Below, piece after piece: positions 49,111 through 58,469 of a stretch of 64,000 nucleotides of DNA. The notes beneath the pieces were generated by a model. It worked only from the letters and a program-made list of their open reading frames with translations. It was not told the origin of the DNA and ran no database searches. How positions within the stretch are numbered: the first letter of the stretch is position 1; each line of letters opens with the position of its first letter. A program made the translations under genes and the position numbers. Location: the NCBI RefSeq assembly GCF_014252115.1, contig NZ_CP059211.1, forward strand, positions 372,001-436,000, in the 5' to 3' direction. This DNA comes from Blattabacterium cuenoti. Lineage in GTDB: Bacteria; Bacteroidota; Bacteroidia; Flavobacteriales; Blattabacteriaceae.

Positions 49111-49455
49111 CTATAAGTTTTGCCTAATTTTTTTTTGAGAATTCTTATTCCAGAGATTCTCTATATTATAATATGATCTTAGTTGTTTTTTAAAAATGTG
49201 AACAACAATAGAAATATAATCAACCAAAATCCATTCTTTATTTTTCAAACCTTCTATATGCCAAGGTTTTTCTTTTAATTTATCAATCGTTATTTTTTCT
49301 ATAGATTGAGAAATAGCATACACTTGATTATGTGATTCTCCATTACAAATAACAAAATAATCACAAATAAAATTTGTATTATCTTCTAAATTTATAATGG
49401 ATATATCTTCTCCTTTAACCACTTGAATACCTTCTATGATTTTATCTAAAAGCAA
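49111..49455 (-). CDS. rsfS: Ribosomal silencing factor RsfS
   Basis: Binds L14 and blocks subunit joining under nutrient limitation. The 114-residue sequence has DISIINLEDNTNFICDYFVICNGESHNQVYAI-type core (landmarks CDYFVICNGES), KPWHIEGLKNKEWILVDY and VVHIFKKQLRSYYNIENLW. No in-frame ATG fits, and the best start is TTG at 49455. It is first in the ftsH-cdsA-psd operon and divergent from birA. Confidence 0.92.
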   Translation of the reverse strand: MLLDKIIEGIQVVKGEDISIINLEDNTNFICDYFVICNGESHNQVYAISQSIEKITIDKLKEKPWHIEGLKNKEWILVDYISIVVHIFKKQLRSYYNIENLWNKNSQKKIRQNL

Positions 49456-49566
49456 AACAAAATTATTTTTTACTATTTTTAGTATTTTATTCCTTTAATC
49501 TAAAAAACAAAAATAAGGTTTTCGTTTTTAAAGAAAAAGAAGTTATATCTTTCAATATAAAATATT

Positions 49567-50379
49567 TTGAAAAAATTTATCTGGCCTATAAATCTAATTT
49601 TATTAAAAGAAATTGATTCTACGAATCAATATGCAAAAAAATATATTCATGAAAAATGTAAAAAATACAATTGGATAGTTATTTGGACAATAAATCAAAC
49701 AAAAGGAGTAGGAATGAATAATAATTTATGGTATACAGAAAAAAAGAAGGATTTAACTTTTAGTATTATTTTTAAACCCATTCAGGTTTTACACATAAAA
49801 AAAATATATATCATAAATATTATTATAAGTAATGCTATACATAAAATTTTATCTGAATGTTATAACTCAAAAAATAAAGAACAAATTTGGATTAAATGGC
49901 CTAATGATATAATTATAAACGAAAAAAAAGTAGGAGGAATTTTAATAGAAAACAGCATTTTTTCAAAAAAAATTCACACAGTGATTAGTGGTATAGGTTT
50001 AAATGTCAATCATAAAAAATTAAAAAGAGAATGGAATGCTTCTTCACTAGAAGAAATTTTTAATATTAATTTTGATTTAGATTATCTTTTTTATAAGATT
50101 ATTTTTTTTATTCAAAAAGAATATTTTCTTTTTACAATTTATGGAGAAAAATTTATACGAGAATATTATATTAATCATTTATATTTAAAAGATAAAAATT
50201 CTCTATTTTATATTTATAAAACAAATAATTATATTTCAGGTATCATAAGATCTATAAATGATCAAGGATTTTTACTTATAGAATTCGATAAAAAAATTGA
50301 TTTTTTTGATCAAAAAGAAATAAAATTTTTACATTTTTCCATTTATTTTATTTTATTATTCTTGAATTTTTATATATAA
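49567..50379 (+). CDS. birA: Biotin--[acetyl-CoA carboxylase] ligase
   Basis: Attaches biotin to the carrier protein of acetyl-CoA carboxylase. The N-terminal EIDSTNQYAKKY and the KWPNDIIINEKKVGGILIE signature are intact, as is SGIGLNVNHK. The biotinyl-AMP loop, normally GRGxxG, reads KGVGMNNNLW, so the first Arg and last Gly are changed. The start is probably TTG 49567 because no ATG precedes the conserved STN motif. There is no DNA-binding HTH, so no repressor role. Its 3' end overlaps yidC by 32 bp. Confidence 0.88.
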   Translation: MKKFIWPINLILLKEIDSTNQYAKKYIHEKCKKYNWIVIWTINQTKGVGMNNNLWYTEKKKDLTFSIIFKPIQVLHIKKIYIINIIISNAIHKILSECYNSKNKEQIWIKWPNDIIINEKKVGGILIENSIFSKKIHTVISGIGLNVNHKKLKREWNASSLEEIFNINFDLDYLFYKIIFFIQKEYFLFTIYGEKFIREYYINHLYLKDKNSLFYIYKTNNYISGIIRSINDQGFLLIEFDKKIDFFDQKEIKFLHFSIYFILLFLNFYI

Positions 50380-52093
50380 AAACTTTGTTTTTGTTTAACA
50401 TAAATTCTTTAATAAAAAAGAAAAATCCAATGTTAATTATATTAGACGTAAAATAATATAAAGATAAAGCAGAAGCATAACTATTTATGAACAATAGCAT
50501 TATTACAGGCATTAAATATAATATAAAATTCATGTCAGGAATAGAAGAATCATTTTCATTTTGAGAAAAATCTTTTCTACCATCATTACTTAACTTAGTA
50601 TAAATTAATAGAGCTAAAGAATATAGTAAAGTTAGTAAACTTACATGATTTCCATAAAAAGGAATAAAAAAAGGTAATTTTAAAATCGAATCATATGAAG
50701 TAAGGTCTTCTACCCATAAAAATGATTTCCCTCTTAAATTAATTATAGTAGGAAAAAATTTAAATAAAGAATAGAAAATAGGAATTTGAAACAATGTAGT
50801 AATACATCCAGACATTGGATTAATTCCTACATTATGATATAATTCCATTATGGCTCTTTGTTTTTTTAAAATATCTCCTTTATATTTATCATTTAACTTT
50901 TCTATCTCCGGACGTATCAATTTCATCATAGCACTTAGTTTATACTGTTTATATGTAATTGGAGATAATATTAGTTTTACAACTATAGTCATTAAAATAA
51001 TAATAACACCATAATTTAAATTTGTTTTTTCCAAAAATTGGAAAATTACTAAAAAAAAATATTTATTAATCCACTTAAGAAATCCCCACCCAAAGGGAAT
51101 AATATTTTCAAATCCATTTTGGTATTTTTTTAATAAATTTAAGTCCAAAGGACCAAAATACAAACGAAAAGAAAAATAAAATTCCTCATTTTTTACCGTA
51201 TTTATAAATGTTTTCATTTGGATTCTTTTTAGAAAAGATCCTGAAGAAAAATTTTCAGATCGAACAAAAACATTTTTTAATATTTTATCTGGAATAAATA
51301 TGAAAGAAAAAAATTGTTGTTTATCCGCAATCCAATTTACACCATATATATTTTTATCTTCCGTTTTTTTTTCAGATAAATATTTTACAGAAGTAAAATT
51401 GTTCAAGTCATCATTATTAGATGTAGAATAATATACTTGAGTATAAGAGTTTTCCCAATTTCTATCTTTTTCTAGAGAAATAATTTTATGTTCTAAATTA
51501 ATATAAGATCTATATTCTCCTAAAGAAGAAAAATCTTTAGTTCGAATAGAAAAACCAATATCATACTGATTTTTTTCTCCTATTGTATAAATGTAGTCTA
51601 AAAAACCTTTTCCATAAGGATTTTTAGCTCTCATTATGAGAGTCTTAATTCCTGATACTTTATTATTTTCCAATGATACAGGTTGAAAATATAAAGTATC
51701 TGTATTAATATTTAGTCCTTTATTATTAAAAAAAGATAATTTATATAAAAAATTAGAATTATTTATTAAATAAAGATTTTTACCATGATGAGATAATGAA
51801 GAATCGTATGCTTTATATTTTTTTAAAAGTAATTCATTAATATACCCTCCTAAACTAGATATTTTAATTTTTAAAACATTATTTTCTAACAAAAAAAAAT
51901 CATTTTTTTTTCTGTTTTTCGTAAAAGAAAATTCTTTTTTTTTTGAAAATTCTTGATGATTATAACTTAATTTGTTATTGTTGTTAGAATTAAAATTAAC
52001 ATTGTTATTTAAATAAGTAAAAAAAATTAAAACAAACAATATAAGAGTTAATCCTATTATAGAATTGTAATCTAAATTTTTATTCATATACAA
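50348..52093 (-). CDS. yidC: Membrane protein insertase YidC
   Basis: Inserts inner-membrane proteins with or without SecYEG. One N-terminal transmembrane segment (about 9-27) is followed by a large periplasmic domain of about 300 residues and a C-terminal insertase core. The core includes NYGVIIILMTIVVKLILSP, the ELNDKYKGD coiled region and GINPMSGCITTLFQIPIFYSLFKFF. At 581 residues it is close to the Bacteroidota norm. The start overlaps the pyrG stop by 10 bp. Confidence 0.95.
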   Translation of the reverse strand: MYMNKNLDYNSIIGLTLILFVLIFFTYLNNNVNFNSNNNNKLSYNHQEFSKKKEFSFTKNRKKNDFFLLENNVLKIKISSLGGYINELLLKKYKAYDSSLSHHGKNLYLINNSNFLYKLSFFNNKGLNINTDTLYFQPVSLENNKVSGIKTLIMRAKNPYGKGFLDYIYTIGEKNQYDIGFSIRTKDFSSLGEYRSYINLEHKIISLEKDRNWENSYTQVYYSTSNNDDLNNFTSVKYLSEKKTEDKNIYGVNWIADKQQFFSFIFIPDKILKNVFVRSENFSSGSFLKRIQMKTFINTVKNEEFYFSFRLYFGPLDLNLLKKYQNGFENIIPFGWGFLKWINKYFFLVIFQFLEKTNLNYGVIIILMTIVVKLILSPITYKQYKLSAMMKLIRPEIEKLNDKYKGDILKKQRAIMELYHNVGINPMSGCITTLFQIPIFYSLFKFFPTIINLRGKSFLWVEDLTSYDSILKLPFFIPFYGNHVSLLTLLYSLALLIYTKLSNDGRKDFSQNENDSSIPDMNFILYLMPVIMLLFINSYASALSLYYFTSNIINIGFFFFIKEFMLNKNKVFIYKNSRIIK

Positions 52094-53715
52094 TAAGAAT
52101 TCTGATAATCTGTATTGGTGGATACTTGTATGAAACTAGTAAACAGAGGATGTGGATTAGTTACTGTACTTTGATATTCTGGATGATATTGAACACCTAA
52201 GAAAAAAATATGATTTTCTAATTCTAAAGCTTCCACCAATCCTGTCTCTGGATTTATTCCAACAGCTTTCATTCCAGCATTGGAAAAACATTCCAAATAA
52301 TTATTATTAAATTCATACCTATGACGGTGTCTTTCGAAAATTTCTTTTTTTCCTCCATATATAGAAAATAATTTAGATCCTTCTGTAAGAGAACATTTCC
52401 AATTTCCTAAACGCATTGTTCCTCCTATATTTGTTAATTTTTTTTGTTTTTTCATTAAATTTATTACTGGATGAGATGTGTTTGGATTGGTTTCATGACT
52501 TTCTGCTTTTTTCAAACCTAATACATTTCTAGCAAATTCTACTACGGCAATTTGCATACCTAAACATATTCCAAAAAATGGTATTTCATTTTCTCTTGCA
52601 TACTTTGCTGCAAGTATTTTTCCTTCTATTCCTCGATTACCAAAACCTGGAGCTACTAAAATTCCTGAGATTCCTTTAAAATATCTTTTTATATTTTTTT
52701 CTTTGATCATTTCTGAATAAATCCATTTTATATCAACATAAGTTTCATTATTTGTTCCTGCATGAATTAAAGCTTCTGTAATTGATTTATAAGAATCATG
52801 TAAAGAAACATATTTTCCAACTAATGCTATTTTGATTTCATATTTTGGATTTTTGTATTTTTTAATAAAAATTTTCCATTTTTTTAAATTTGGAATAGTA
52901 ATAGTAGATAAGTTTAAACGATTTAGTACAACTTCATCAAAATTTTGTATATGCAATAAACAAGGAATTTCATAGATAATTTTAGTATCTATTGATTCAA
53001 TAACGTACTCAGGTTTTACATTGCAAAACAAGGCTAGTTTTTTTCTAACATTATCAGATATATGTTTTTCTGTTCTACAAACTATAATATCTGCTTGTAT
53101 TCCGTTTTCCATTAAATTTCGAACAGAATGTTGTGTTGGTTTTGTTTTGATCTCTCCAGTAACTGTGATATGTGGAAGTAATGTCAAATGAATAATTAAA
53201 CCATTAAATTTTCCTAATTCCCACCTTAATTGACGTACTGATTCAACATAAGGTAAAACCTCTATATCACCTACAGTACCCCCTATTTCAGTAATAATAA
53301 TATCATAATTATTGGATTCTCCTAAAATTTTAATACGTCTTTTTATCTCATTAGTAATATGAGGAATAACTTGTACTGTTTTTCCTAAATAAAACCCTTT
53401 TCTTTCATTATCTATTACAGTTTTGTATATTAAACCCGATGTCACATTGTTCTCTTTTGTTGTAGATTGATTTAAAAAACGTTCGTAATGTCCTAAATCT
53501 AAATCTGTTTCGGCTCCATCTTGAGTAACAAAACATTCACCGTGTTCATAAGGATTTAAAGTTCCCGGATCTATATTAAAATAAGGATCTAATTTTAATA
53601 TTGAAACTTTATATCCCCTAGCTTTTAATAACATACCCAAAGAAGCTGAAACGATTCCTTTTCCTAAGGAAGAGGTTACCCCTCCTGTAACAAAAATATA
53701 TTTTGTTTCCATCAA
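52084..53715 (-). CDS. pyrG: CTP synthase
   Basis: Makes CTP from UTP, ATP and glutamine. The synthetase domain starts KYIFVTGGVTSSLGKGIVSA and contains DPGTLNPYEHGECFV and the DxxE metal region EIGGTVGDIEVLPYVE. The glutaminase domain has PFFGICLGMQIAVVEFARNV with the nucleophile Cys, and the C-terminal VQYHPEYQSTV supplies His and Glu. At 543 residues it is full length. Confidence 0.97.
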   Translation of the reverse strand: MMETKYIFVTGGVTSSLGKGIVSASLGMLLKARGYKVSILKLDPYFNIDPGTLNPYEHGECFVTQDGAETDLDLGHYERFLNQSTTKENNVTSGLIYKTVIDNERKGFYLGKTVQVIPHITNEIKRRIKILGESNNYDIIITEIGGTVGDIEVLPYVESVRQLRWELGKFNGLIIHLTLLPHITVTGEIKTKPTQHSVRNLMENGIQADIIVCRTEKHISDNVRKKLALFCNVKPEYVIESIDTKIIYEIPCLLHIQNFDEVVLNRLNLSTITIPNLKKWKIFIKKYKNPKYEIKIALVGKYVSLHDSYKSITEALIHAGTNNETYVDIKWIYSEMIKEKNIKRYFKGISGILVAPGFGNRGIEGKILAAKYARENEIPFFGICLGMQIAVVEFARNVLGLKKAESHETNPNTSHPVINLMKKQKKLTNIGGTMRLGNWKCSLTEGSKLFSIYGGKKEIFERHRHRYEFNNNYLECFSNAGMKAVGINPETGLVEALELENHIFFLGVQYHPEYQSTVTNPHPLFTSFIQVSTNTDYQNSYCI

Positions 53716-53782
53716 ATAAAAAAAAATAAAATGTAGAAAATATAATTCTTATTCAAAAAACGGGAATTTATGATTTTTTTTT

Positions 53783-53790
53783 TATATTTA
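53783..53790 (+). promoter_or_regulatory. ffs: Candidate -7 box for the SRP RNA
   Basis: TATATTTA matches seven of eight positions of the pattern TAnnTTTG (counting the free positions) and ends 7 bp before the first base of the closing stem of the SRP RNA, the right spacing for a -7 element. No clear -33 TTTG is present. Confidence 0.35.
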
Positions 53791-53796
53791 CCAAAC

Positions 53797-53901
53797 TGGA
53801 GCAAGTCCTACGCAATCAGCTCCCTATAAAACTCCTCCAGGGTGGGAACACAGCAAAGGTATTTAGGTTGTAGCGATGTGTATGTAGTTTAGCTTGCTCC
53901 T
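53797..53901 (+). ncRNA. ffs: Signal recognition particle RNA (small bacterial type)
   Basis: RNA scaffold that binds Ffh for co-translational targeting to SecYEG. The apical domain shows CAGG, then GTG-GGAA-CAC (stem 53842-53844 / 53849-53851 with a GGAA tetraloop), then AGCA on the 3' side (53852-53855), the conserved symmetric/asymmetric loop arrangement. The ends close with GGAGCAAG (53798-53805) pairing perfectly with CTTGCTCC (53893-53900). About 105 nt is the usual small form. No Alu domain is seen. Ends are set by the stem and are approximate. Confidence 0.88.
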
Positions 53902-53911
53902 TTTTTTTTAT
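53892..53911 (+). terminator. Terminator of the SRP RNA gene
   Basis: The closing 3' arm CTTGCTCC of the SRP RNA is directly followed by a run of nine T (53901-53909), so the RNA's own long terminal helix can act as the terminator stem. Confidence 0.55.
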
Positions 53912-53944
53912 TATATTATATTATCATTATTAATTATATACAAT

Positions 53945-53964
53945 TACATACAGATACATACAGA
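53945..53964. repeat. Two perfect tandem copies of a 10-bp repeat before clpX
   Basis: TACATACAGA occurs twice in direct succession (53945-53954 and 53955-53964), followed by TATATC. It sits between the SRP RNA terminator and the clpX start, about 40 bp upstream of the ATG. It could be a chance microsatellite-like duplication or part of a clpX control region. Confidence 0.6.
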
Positions 53965-54004
53965 TATATCATTGATATCAAAAAAAATAAGGATTGGGTA
54001 ACTT

Positions 54005-55216
54005 ATGGAAGAAAAATGTAATTTTTGTGGAAGGAATAAAAATGATATTACATTTCTTATATCAGGAATTAATGGGCATATTTGTAATTTATGTATAGAA
54101 AAAACTTATTCTATAATTCACCAAAAATTTTGGGTAAAAAATAATCATAAAACTAGTGAAAATAATAGTGAATTTATAAAAATTAAAAAACCCAGAGAAA
54201 TTAAATCTTTTCTAGATAAATATATTGTGGAACAAAATGAAGCAAAAAAAATCATATCTGTAGCTGTTTATAATCATTATAAACGTATTAAAAAACAAAA
54301 TCAAAATAACACAAACATAGAAATAGATAAATCTAATGTATTGTTAATTGGAAAAACAGGAACAGGAAAAACTTTATTAGCAAAAAGTATATCTAAACTT
54401 TTAAAAGTACCTTTCGCTATAGCCGATGCAACTTCTCTAACTGAAGCAGGATATGTGGGAGAAGACGTAGAATCTGTTTTAACCAGATTATTACAATCTG
54501 TTGATTACAATGTAAACTTTGCTGAAAAAGGAATTATTTTTTTAGATGAAATAGATAAAATTTCTAGAAAAAATAATAATCCTTCTATAACTAGAGATGT
54601 ATCTGGTGAAGGTGTACAACAAGCGTTACTGAAAATATTGGAAGGAGCTATCGTTAATGTTCCACCTCAAAGTGGAAGAAAACATCCGGATCAAAAAATG
54701 ATACAAATAAACACTAACAACATATTGTTTATAGCTGGAGGAACTTTTGATGGTATAGAAAAAATTATTTCTGATAGAATAGAAAAAACATCTATAGGTT
54801 TTGTCCAAAATCAAGAAAAAAGAAAAAAATATTCCGAAAAAAATTATCTAAAAAATATTATAGCTGAAGATTTAAAAAAATTTGGATTAATTCCTGAAAT
54901 TATAGGTAGATTTCCCATTGTAACTTATTTAGATCCACTAAGTAAAAATACGCTAAAGAAAATTCTAGTCGAACCAGAAAATGCTTTAATAAAACAATAT
55001 CAAACATTATTTAACATGGATCATATTTCTTTAAATATTACAGATGAAGCATTAAATATTATAGTAGATAAAGCATTTCACCTAGGTCTAGGTGCTAGAG
55101 GATTACGAACATTTTGTGAAAAAATATTTTTGGATTATATGTTTGATATAGAAAATGTTCAATCTACGTTAAATATAGATCAAGATATAGTAAAACAAAA
55201 ATTATTTTATTCTTGA
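54005..55216 (+). CDS. clpX: ATP-dependent Clp protease ATP-binding subunit ClpX
   Basis: AAA+ unfoldase that feeds substrates to ClpP. The N-terminal zinc-binding domain has CNFCGRNKND and HICNLCIEK. Walker A is [15 protein letters not shown], the pore loop region is AGYVGEDVESVLTRLL, Walker B is IIFLDEIDKISR and the sensor/box GARGLRTFCE is near the end. The ClpP-contact IGF-like loop region is present as ISDRIEKTSIGF. At 403 residues it is normal. clpP is not adjacent. It converges on obgE with 5 bp between stops. Confidence 0.96.
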   Translation: MEEKCNFCGRNKNDITFLISGINGHICNLCIEKTYSIIHQKFWVKNNHKTSENNSEFIKIKKPREIKSFLDKYIVEQNEAKKIISVAVYNHYKRIKKQNQNNTNIEIDKSNVLLIGKTGTGKTLLAKSISKLLKVPFAIADATSLTEAGYVGEDVESVLTRLLQSVDYNVNFAEKGIIFLDEIDKISRKNNNPSITRDVSGEGVQQALLKILEGAIVNVPPQSGRKHPDQKMIQINTNNILFIAGGTFDGIEKIISDRIEKTSIGFVQNQEKRKKYSEKNYLKNIIAEDLKKFGLIPEIIGRFPIVTYLDPLSKNTLKKILVEPENALIKQYQTLFNMDHISLNITDEALNIIVDKAFHLGLGARGLRTFCEKIFLDYMFDIENVQSTLNIDQDIVKQKLFYS

Positions 55217-55221
55217 TTATT

Positions 55222-56214
55222 TCATTTTTTTTTTCTGATTAAATTCCATAATTCCTCTATTAACTCAGGTATCCCTTCTTTTGTAAAAGAAGAAATAAAA
55301 ACAATATTTTCCTCCAATTTTAAAAAAAAGTCTTTTATTTTCTGTTTTTCTTCATTGTTTATCAAATCCGATTTAGATATTGCTAATAAATGTCTTTTCT
55401 TCAAAAGATTTAAATTAAATCTTCCCAACTCGTTTAATAAAGTTAAATATTCTTTTTTTTTATCTTTTGTATCTGAAGAAATTAAAAATAATAAAACAGA
55501 ATTTCGTTCTACATGCCTTAAAAAAGAATGCCCCAACCCCCTACCTTCAGATGCTTTTTCTATTATTCCAGGAATATCAGATGCCAGAAAAGAATTAAAA
55601 TTTACTTTCACCACACCAATATGTGGTTTTTTAGTCGTAAAAGAAAAATTTCCTATTTTTGGTTTTGCATTTGTAATTGTAGAAAGTAAAGTAGATTTTC
55701 CAGTATTGGGAAAACCTATAAATCCTACATCTGATAAAATTTTTAATTCCAAAAAAACCCAATTTCCTTTTGTTTTAATTCCAGATTGTGCATAACAAGG
55801 AGATTGAGAAATTGAATTTCTAAAAAAAGCATTCCCTTTTCCTCCCGTTCCTCCTTTAAATAGGATTTTTTTTTGAAAATTTTCGGTTATTTCCATTATT
55901 ATATTTTTCTTTTCATCTTTTACCACAGTTCCTATAGGAACTTCTATTAATAAATCTTTTCCATTTGCTCCAGTTATATTATTTTTTTTTCCTGATAATC
56001 CGGATTTAGCTATCCAATGTTTATGATATCTTAGATGCAAAAAAGTATGAATATGAGAATTTCCTTGAAAAATAATATCTCCTCCTTTTCCTCCTGTTCC
56101 TCCATCAGGCCCTCCTCTTTTTATGAATCTATCTCTATGAAAATGAACATATCCAGAACCTCCATCCCCACTTTTACAAAAAATTTTTATAAAATCAATA
56201 AAACAATTTTCCAT
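55222..56214 (-). CDS. obgE: GTPase Obg
   Basis: GTPase involved in 50S assembly and stress response. The N-terminal glycine-rich Obg fold includes FCKSGDGGSGYVHFHRDRF and GGPDGGTGGKGGDIIFQ. G-motifs are GFPNTGKSTLLSTI, DIPGIIEKASEGRGLGHSFL and a TKSD-like SKSD for guanine specificity. At 330 residues the variable C-terminal domain is lacking, as in most Bacteroidota. It follows adk by 2 bp. Confidence 0.96.
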   Translation of the reverse strand: MENCFIDFIKIFCKSGDGGSGYVHFHRDRFIKRGGPDGGTGGKGGDIIFQGNSHIHTFLHLRYHKHWIAKSGLSGKKNNITGANGKDLLIEVPIGTVVKDEKKNIIMEITENFQKKILFKGGTGGKGNAFFRNSISQSPCYAQSGIKTKGNWVFLELKILSDVGFIGFPNTGKSTLLSTITNAKPKIGNFSFTTKKPHIGVVKVNFNSFLASDIPGIIEKASEGRGLGHSFLRHVERNSVLLFLISSDTKDKKKEYLTLLNELGRFNLNLLKKRHLLAISKSDLINNEEKQKIKDFFLKLEENIVFISSFTKEGIPELIEELWNLIRKKK

Positions 56215-56216
56215 AA

Positions 56217-56798
56217 TTAATATAAAAGATTTAGAATTTTTTTTTCCATAAAAACAGAAATTTCATCTACAGACAAGGAAGCGTTTAATTTTATTATACT
56301 ATTTTTCCATTTATGGTTATCCCATATTAAAGAAGTTTTTTTATCATATTCTTTTATTCTTCTTTTAACTGTAATAATATCCGTGTCATCATCACGATAA
56401 CTAGTTTTACCTCTTTTCAACAATCTATTTATTATTAAATTTTTTTGTATGAAAAAATAGAAAATTATATTTATTTTTCCTAAACAAAATTTATGTAATT
56501 CTTTTTCTAAAGAAAAAATTTGATTTTTAGTTCTAGGATATCCATCATAAATAATTCCTTTCGCTTTAATGTGTTTTTTAATTTCTATATTAAACATATT
56601 TATAGTAATTATATCAGGTACCAGTGTCCCTTGATTTATATAAAAACTAGCTAATTTTCCTAGATTAGTTTTTCTTTTTATATGATTTCTAAATATAATT
56701 CCAGTAGACAAGTGTATGAAACCAAATTTATTTGATATAATTTTAGCTTGAGTTCCTTTTCCACAACCTGGTGGTCCAAATAATATAATATGTATCAT
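56217..56798 (-). CDS. adk: Adenylate kinase (short form)
   Basis: Balances ATP, ADP and AMP. The P-loop GPPGCGKGTQAKII is at the start, STGIIFRNHIK and GYPRTKNQI mark AMP binding, and GKTSYRDDDTDIITVKRRI carries the catalytic arginines. I choose ATG 56798 (MIHIILFGPPG), giving 193 residues; an in-frame ATG at 56822 would add eight unconserved residues. The short LID type (no zinc) is typical of Bacteroidota. It is co-directional with obgE. Confidence 0.95.
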   Translation of the reverse strand: MIHIILFGPPGCGKGTQAKIISNKFGFIHLSTGIIFRNHIKRKTNLGKLASFYINQGTLVPDIITINMFNIEIKKHIKAKGIIYDGYPRTKNQIFSLEKELHKFCLGKINIIFYFFIQKNLIINRLLKRGKTSYRDDDTDIITVKRRIKEYDKKTSLIWDNHKWKNSIIKLNASLSVDEISVFMEKKILNLLY

Positions 56799-56856
56799 AG
56801 AACAATAAAAATTTTCATGCAAAAAAAAACTACATATAATAATTTTATATTAAGAA

Positions 56857-56879
56857 CAAAAAAACTAACATTGTTAGTT
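56857..56879 (-). terminator. Rho-independent terminator of lpdA
   Basis: Read on the minus strand, AACTAAC-AAT-GTTAGTT (within 56863-56879, a perfect 17-bp palindrome) is followed by a T-run. It lies 55 bp after the lpdA stop, ahead of adk on the same strand. Seven to eight base pairs with a short loop and T tract fit an intrinsic terminator. Confidence 0.6.
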
Positions 56880-56933
56880 ATATGTGGATATGTAAAATAA
56901 AAAAAGGGTAATCTATATTATCAACGAAGATTT

Positions 56934-58334
56934 TTATAAATGAATTGCTTTACCATAAGCATGAGCTATAGCTTCTATTATGGATTCATTCAACGAAGGA
57001 TGAGGATGTATGCTCCCTAATATTTCGTGACTAGTTCCTTCTAACTTTCTAGCAACTACTACTTCTGAAATTAAATCTGTAACATGATTTCCTATCATAT
57101 GACATCCTAACCATTCATCATATTTATCATCAAAAATTACTTTTACAAAACCGTCAGTATTATCATCAGTAATTGCTCTACCTGAAGCACTAAAAGGAAA
57201 CTTTCCTACTTTAATTTGAAAACCTTTTTCCTTAGATTCTTTTTCTGTATAACCTACTGAAGCTATTTCAGGGAGTGAATAAACACATTTTGGAATATTA
57301 TTATAATCTATTTTTTGACAATTTAAACCTTTTATATTTTCAATACAATTTATTGCCTCATGTGAAGCTACATGAGCTAAAGATGGTGTGTTAATAACGT
57401 CTCCGATAGCGTAATATCCATCTATATTCGTACGATAGTTATCATCTACAACTATGAATCCTTCTTCTATTTGAATTCCTATTTTTTCTAATCCAATATG
57501 TTTAATATTAGGAGTTACACCTGTTGCATATAGGATAATATCTGCTTTTAAAGTAACATTTCCAGATAATGTTTCAATATCGACAGTAACTTCATTATCA
57601 TTAGTACAAGTAGTAATTTTACTTATATTAGAAGATACATAATTTTTAATCCCTTTTTTAGAAAAAGAATATTTCAAATGATTAGATATATCATAATCAC
57701 CATTAGGAAACAATTTAGAACATCTTTCTAAAATAAAAACCTCTGTTCCCATAGAATGATAAAAATAAGCAAATTCTAAACCTATTGATCCGGAACCAAC
57801 AATTATTATTTTTTTTGGTAAAGAAGATAAAGATAATGCTTCTTTATATGTTATGATTTTTTTTCCATCATATTGGTATTTTGTATTATTAATTTTAGGG
57901 ATTGCACCAGTAGCAATAACAATATGCTTAGCAGAATGTTCTGCTATACTTTTTTCTTTTTGAAAAATTTCTATTTTTTTTCTTTTTCCCAATTGTGCAT
58001 TTCCTAAAATAACATGAATTCCATTTTTTCTCATTAAAAATGAAACTCCTTTTTTTATTTGATCAACTATTTTTCTACTTTTAGAAAGTATTCTTGGATA
58101 ATCTATTTCAATATCTTCATTTTTTATTCCGAATATTTCACCATCTTTTTTTATAGATTGTAAAATTTTCGCACTATTCAAAAGTGATTTAGTTGGAATA
58201 CACCCCCAATTTAAACAAACACCTCCGATTGATTCTTTTTCTACAAGAGCTGTTTTTAACCCAAGTTGTGCTGCACGAATAGAAGCTACATAACCTCCTG
58301 GACCACCACCTAAAATGATAACATCAAAATACAT
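56934..58334 (-). CDS. lpdA: Dihydrolipoyl dehydrogenase (E3)
   Basis: Flavoprotein that reoxidises lipoamide in pyruvate and 2-oxoglutarate dehydrogenase complexes. It has the FAD motif GGGPGGYVASIRAAQLG, the redox-active disulfide GGVCLNWGCIPTKS (Cys about 40 and 45), the NAD motif VGSGSIGLEFAYF, the YAIGDV region and the catalytic HPHPSLNESI at the C-terminus. At 466 residues it is complete. It is monocistronic here, with its own terminator. Confidence 0.97.
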   Translation of the reverse strand: MYFDVIILGGGPGGYVASIRAAQLGLKTALVEKESIGGVCLNWGCIPTKSLLNSAKILQSIKKDGEIFGIKNEDIEIDYPRILSKSRKIVDQIKKGVSFLMRKNGIHVILGNAQLGKRKKIEIFQKEKSIAEHSAKHIVIATGAIPKINNTKYQYDGKKIITYKEALSLSSLPKKIIIVGSGSIGLEFAYFYHSMGTEVFILERCSKLFPNGDYDISNHLKYSFSKKGIKNYVSSNISKITTCTNDNEVTVDIETLSGNVTLKADIILYATGVTPNIKHIGLEKIGIQIEEGFIVVDDNYRTNIDGYYAIGDVINTPSLAHVASHEAINCIENIKGLNCQKIDYNNIPKCVYSLPEIASVGYTEKESKEKGFQIKVGKFPFSASGRAITDDNTDGFVKVIFDDKYDEWLGCHMIGNHVTDLISEVVVARKLEGTSHEILGSIHPHPSLNESIIEAIAHAYGKAIHL

Positions 58335-58469
58335 ATATCATACAAAAATTAAAAATGTCAATTAATAATGAAAATATAAAGAAAAATAATAAATTATTTA
58401 TGAAAATAATATAAATTTGTTCAACTAATTTTATATTAATTTTATATAATGTCAGTTTAATTTCAAATT

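Noticed and set aside
49458..49465. TAATTTTG on the minus strand next to the rsfS start, a match to the -7 consensus
   Set aside because: It is only 3 bp from the start codon, so transcription would begin inside the gene; probably a chance match.
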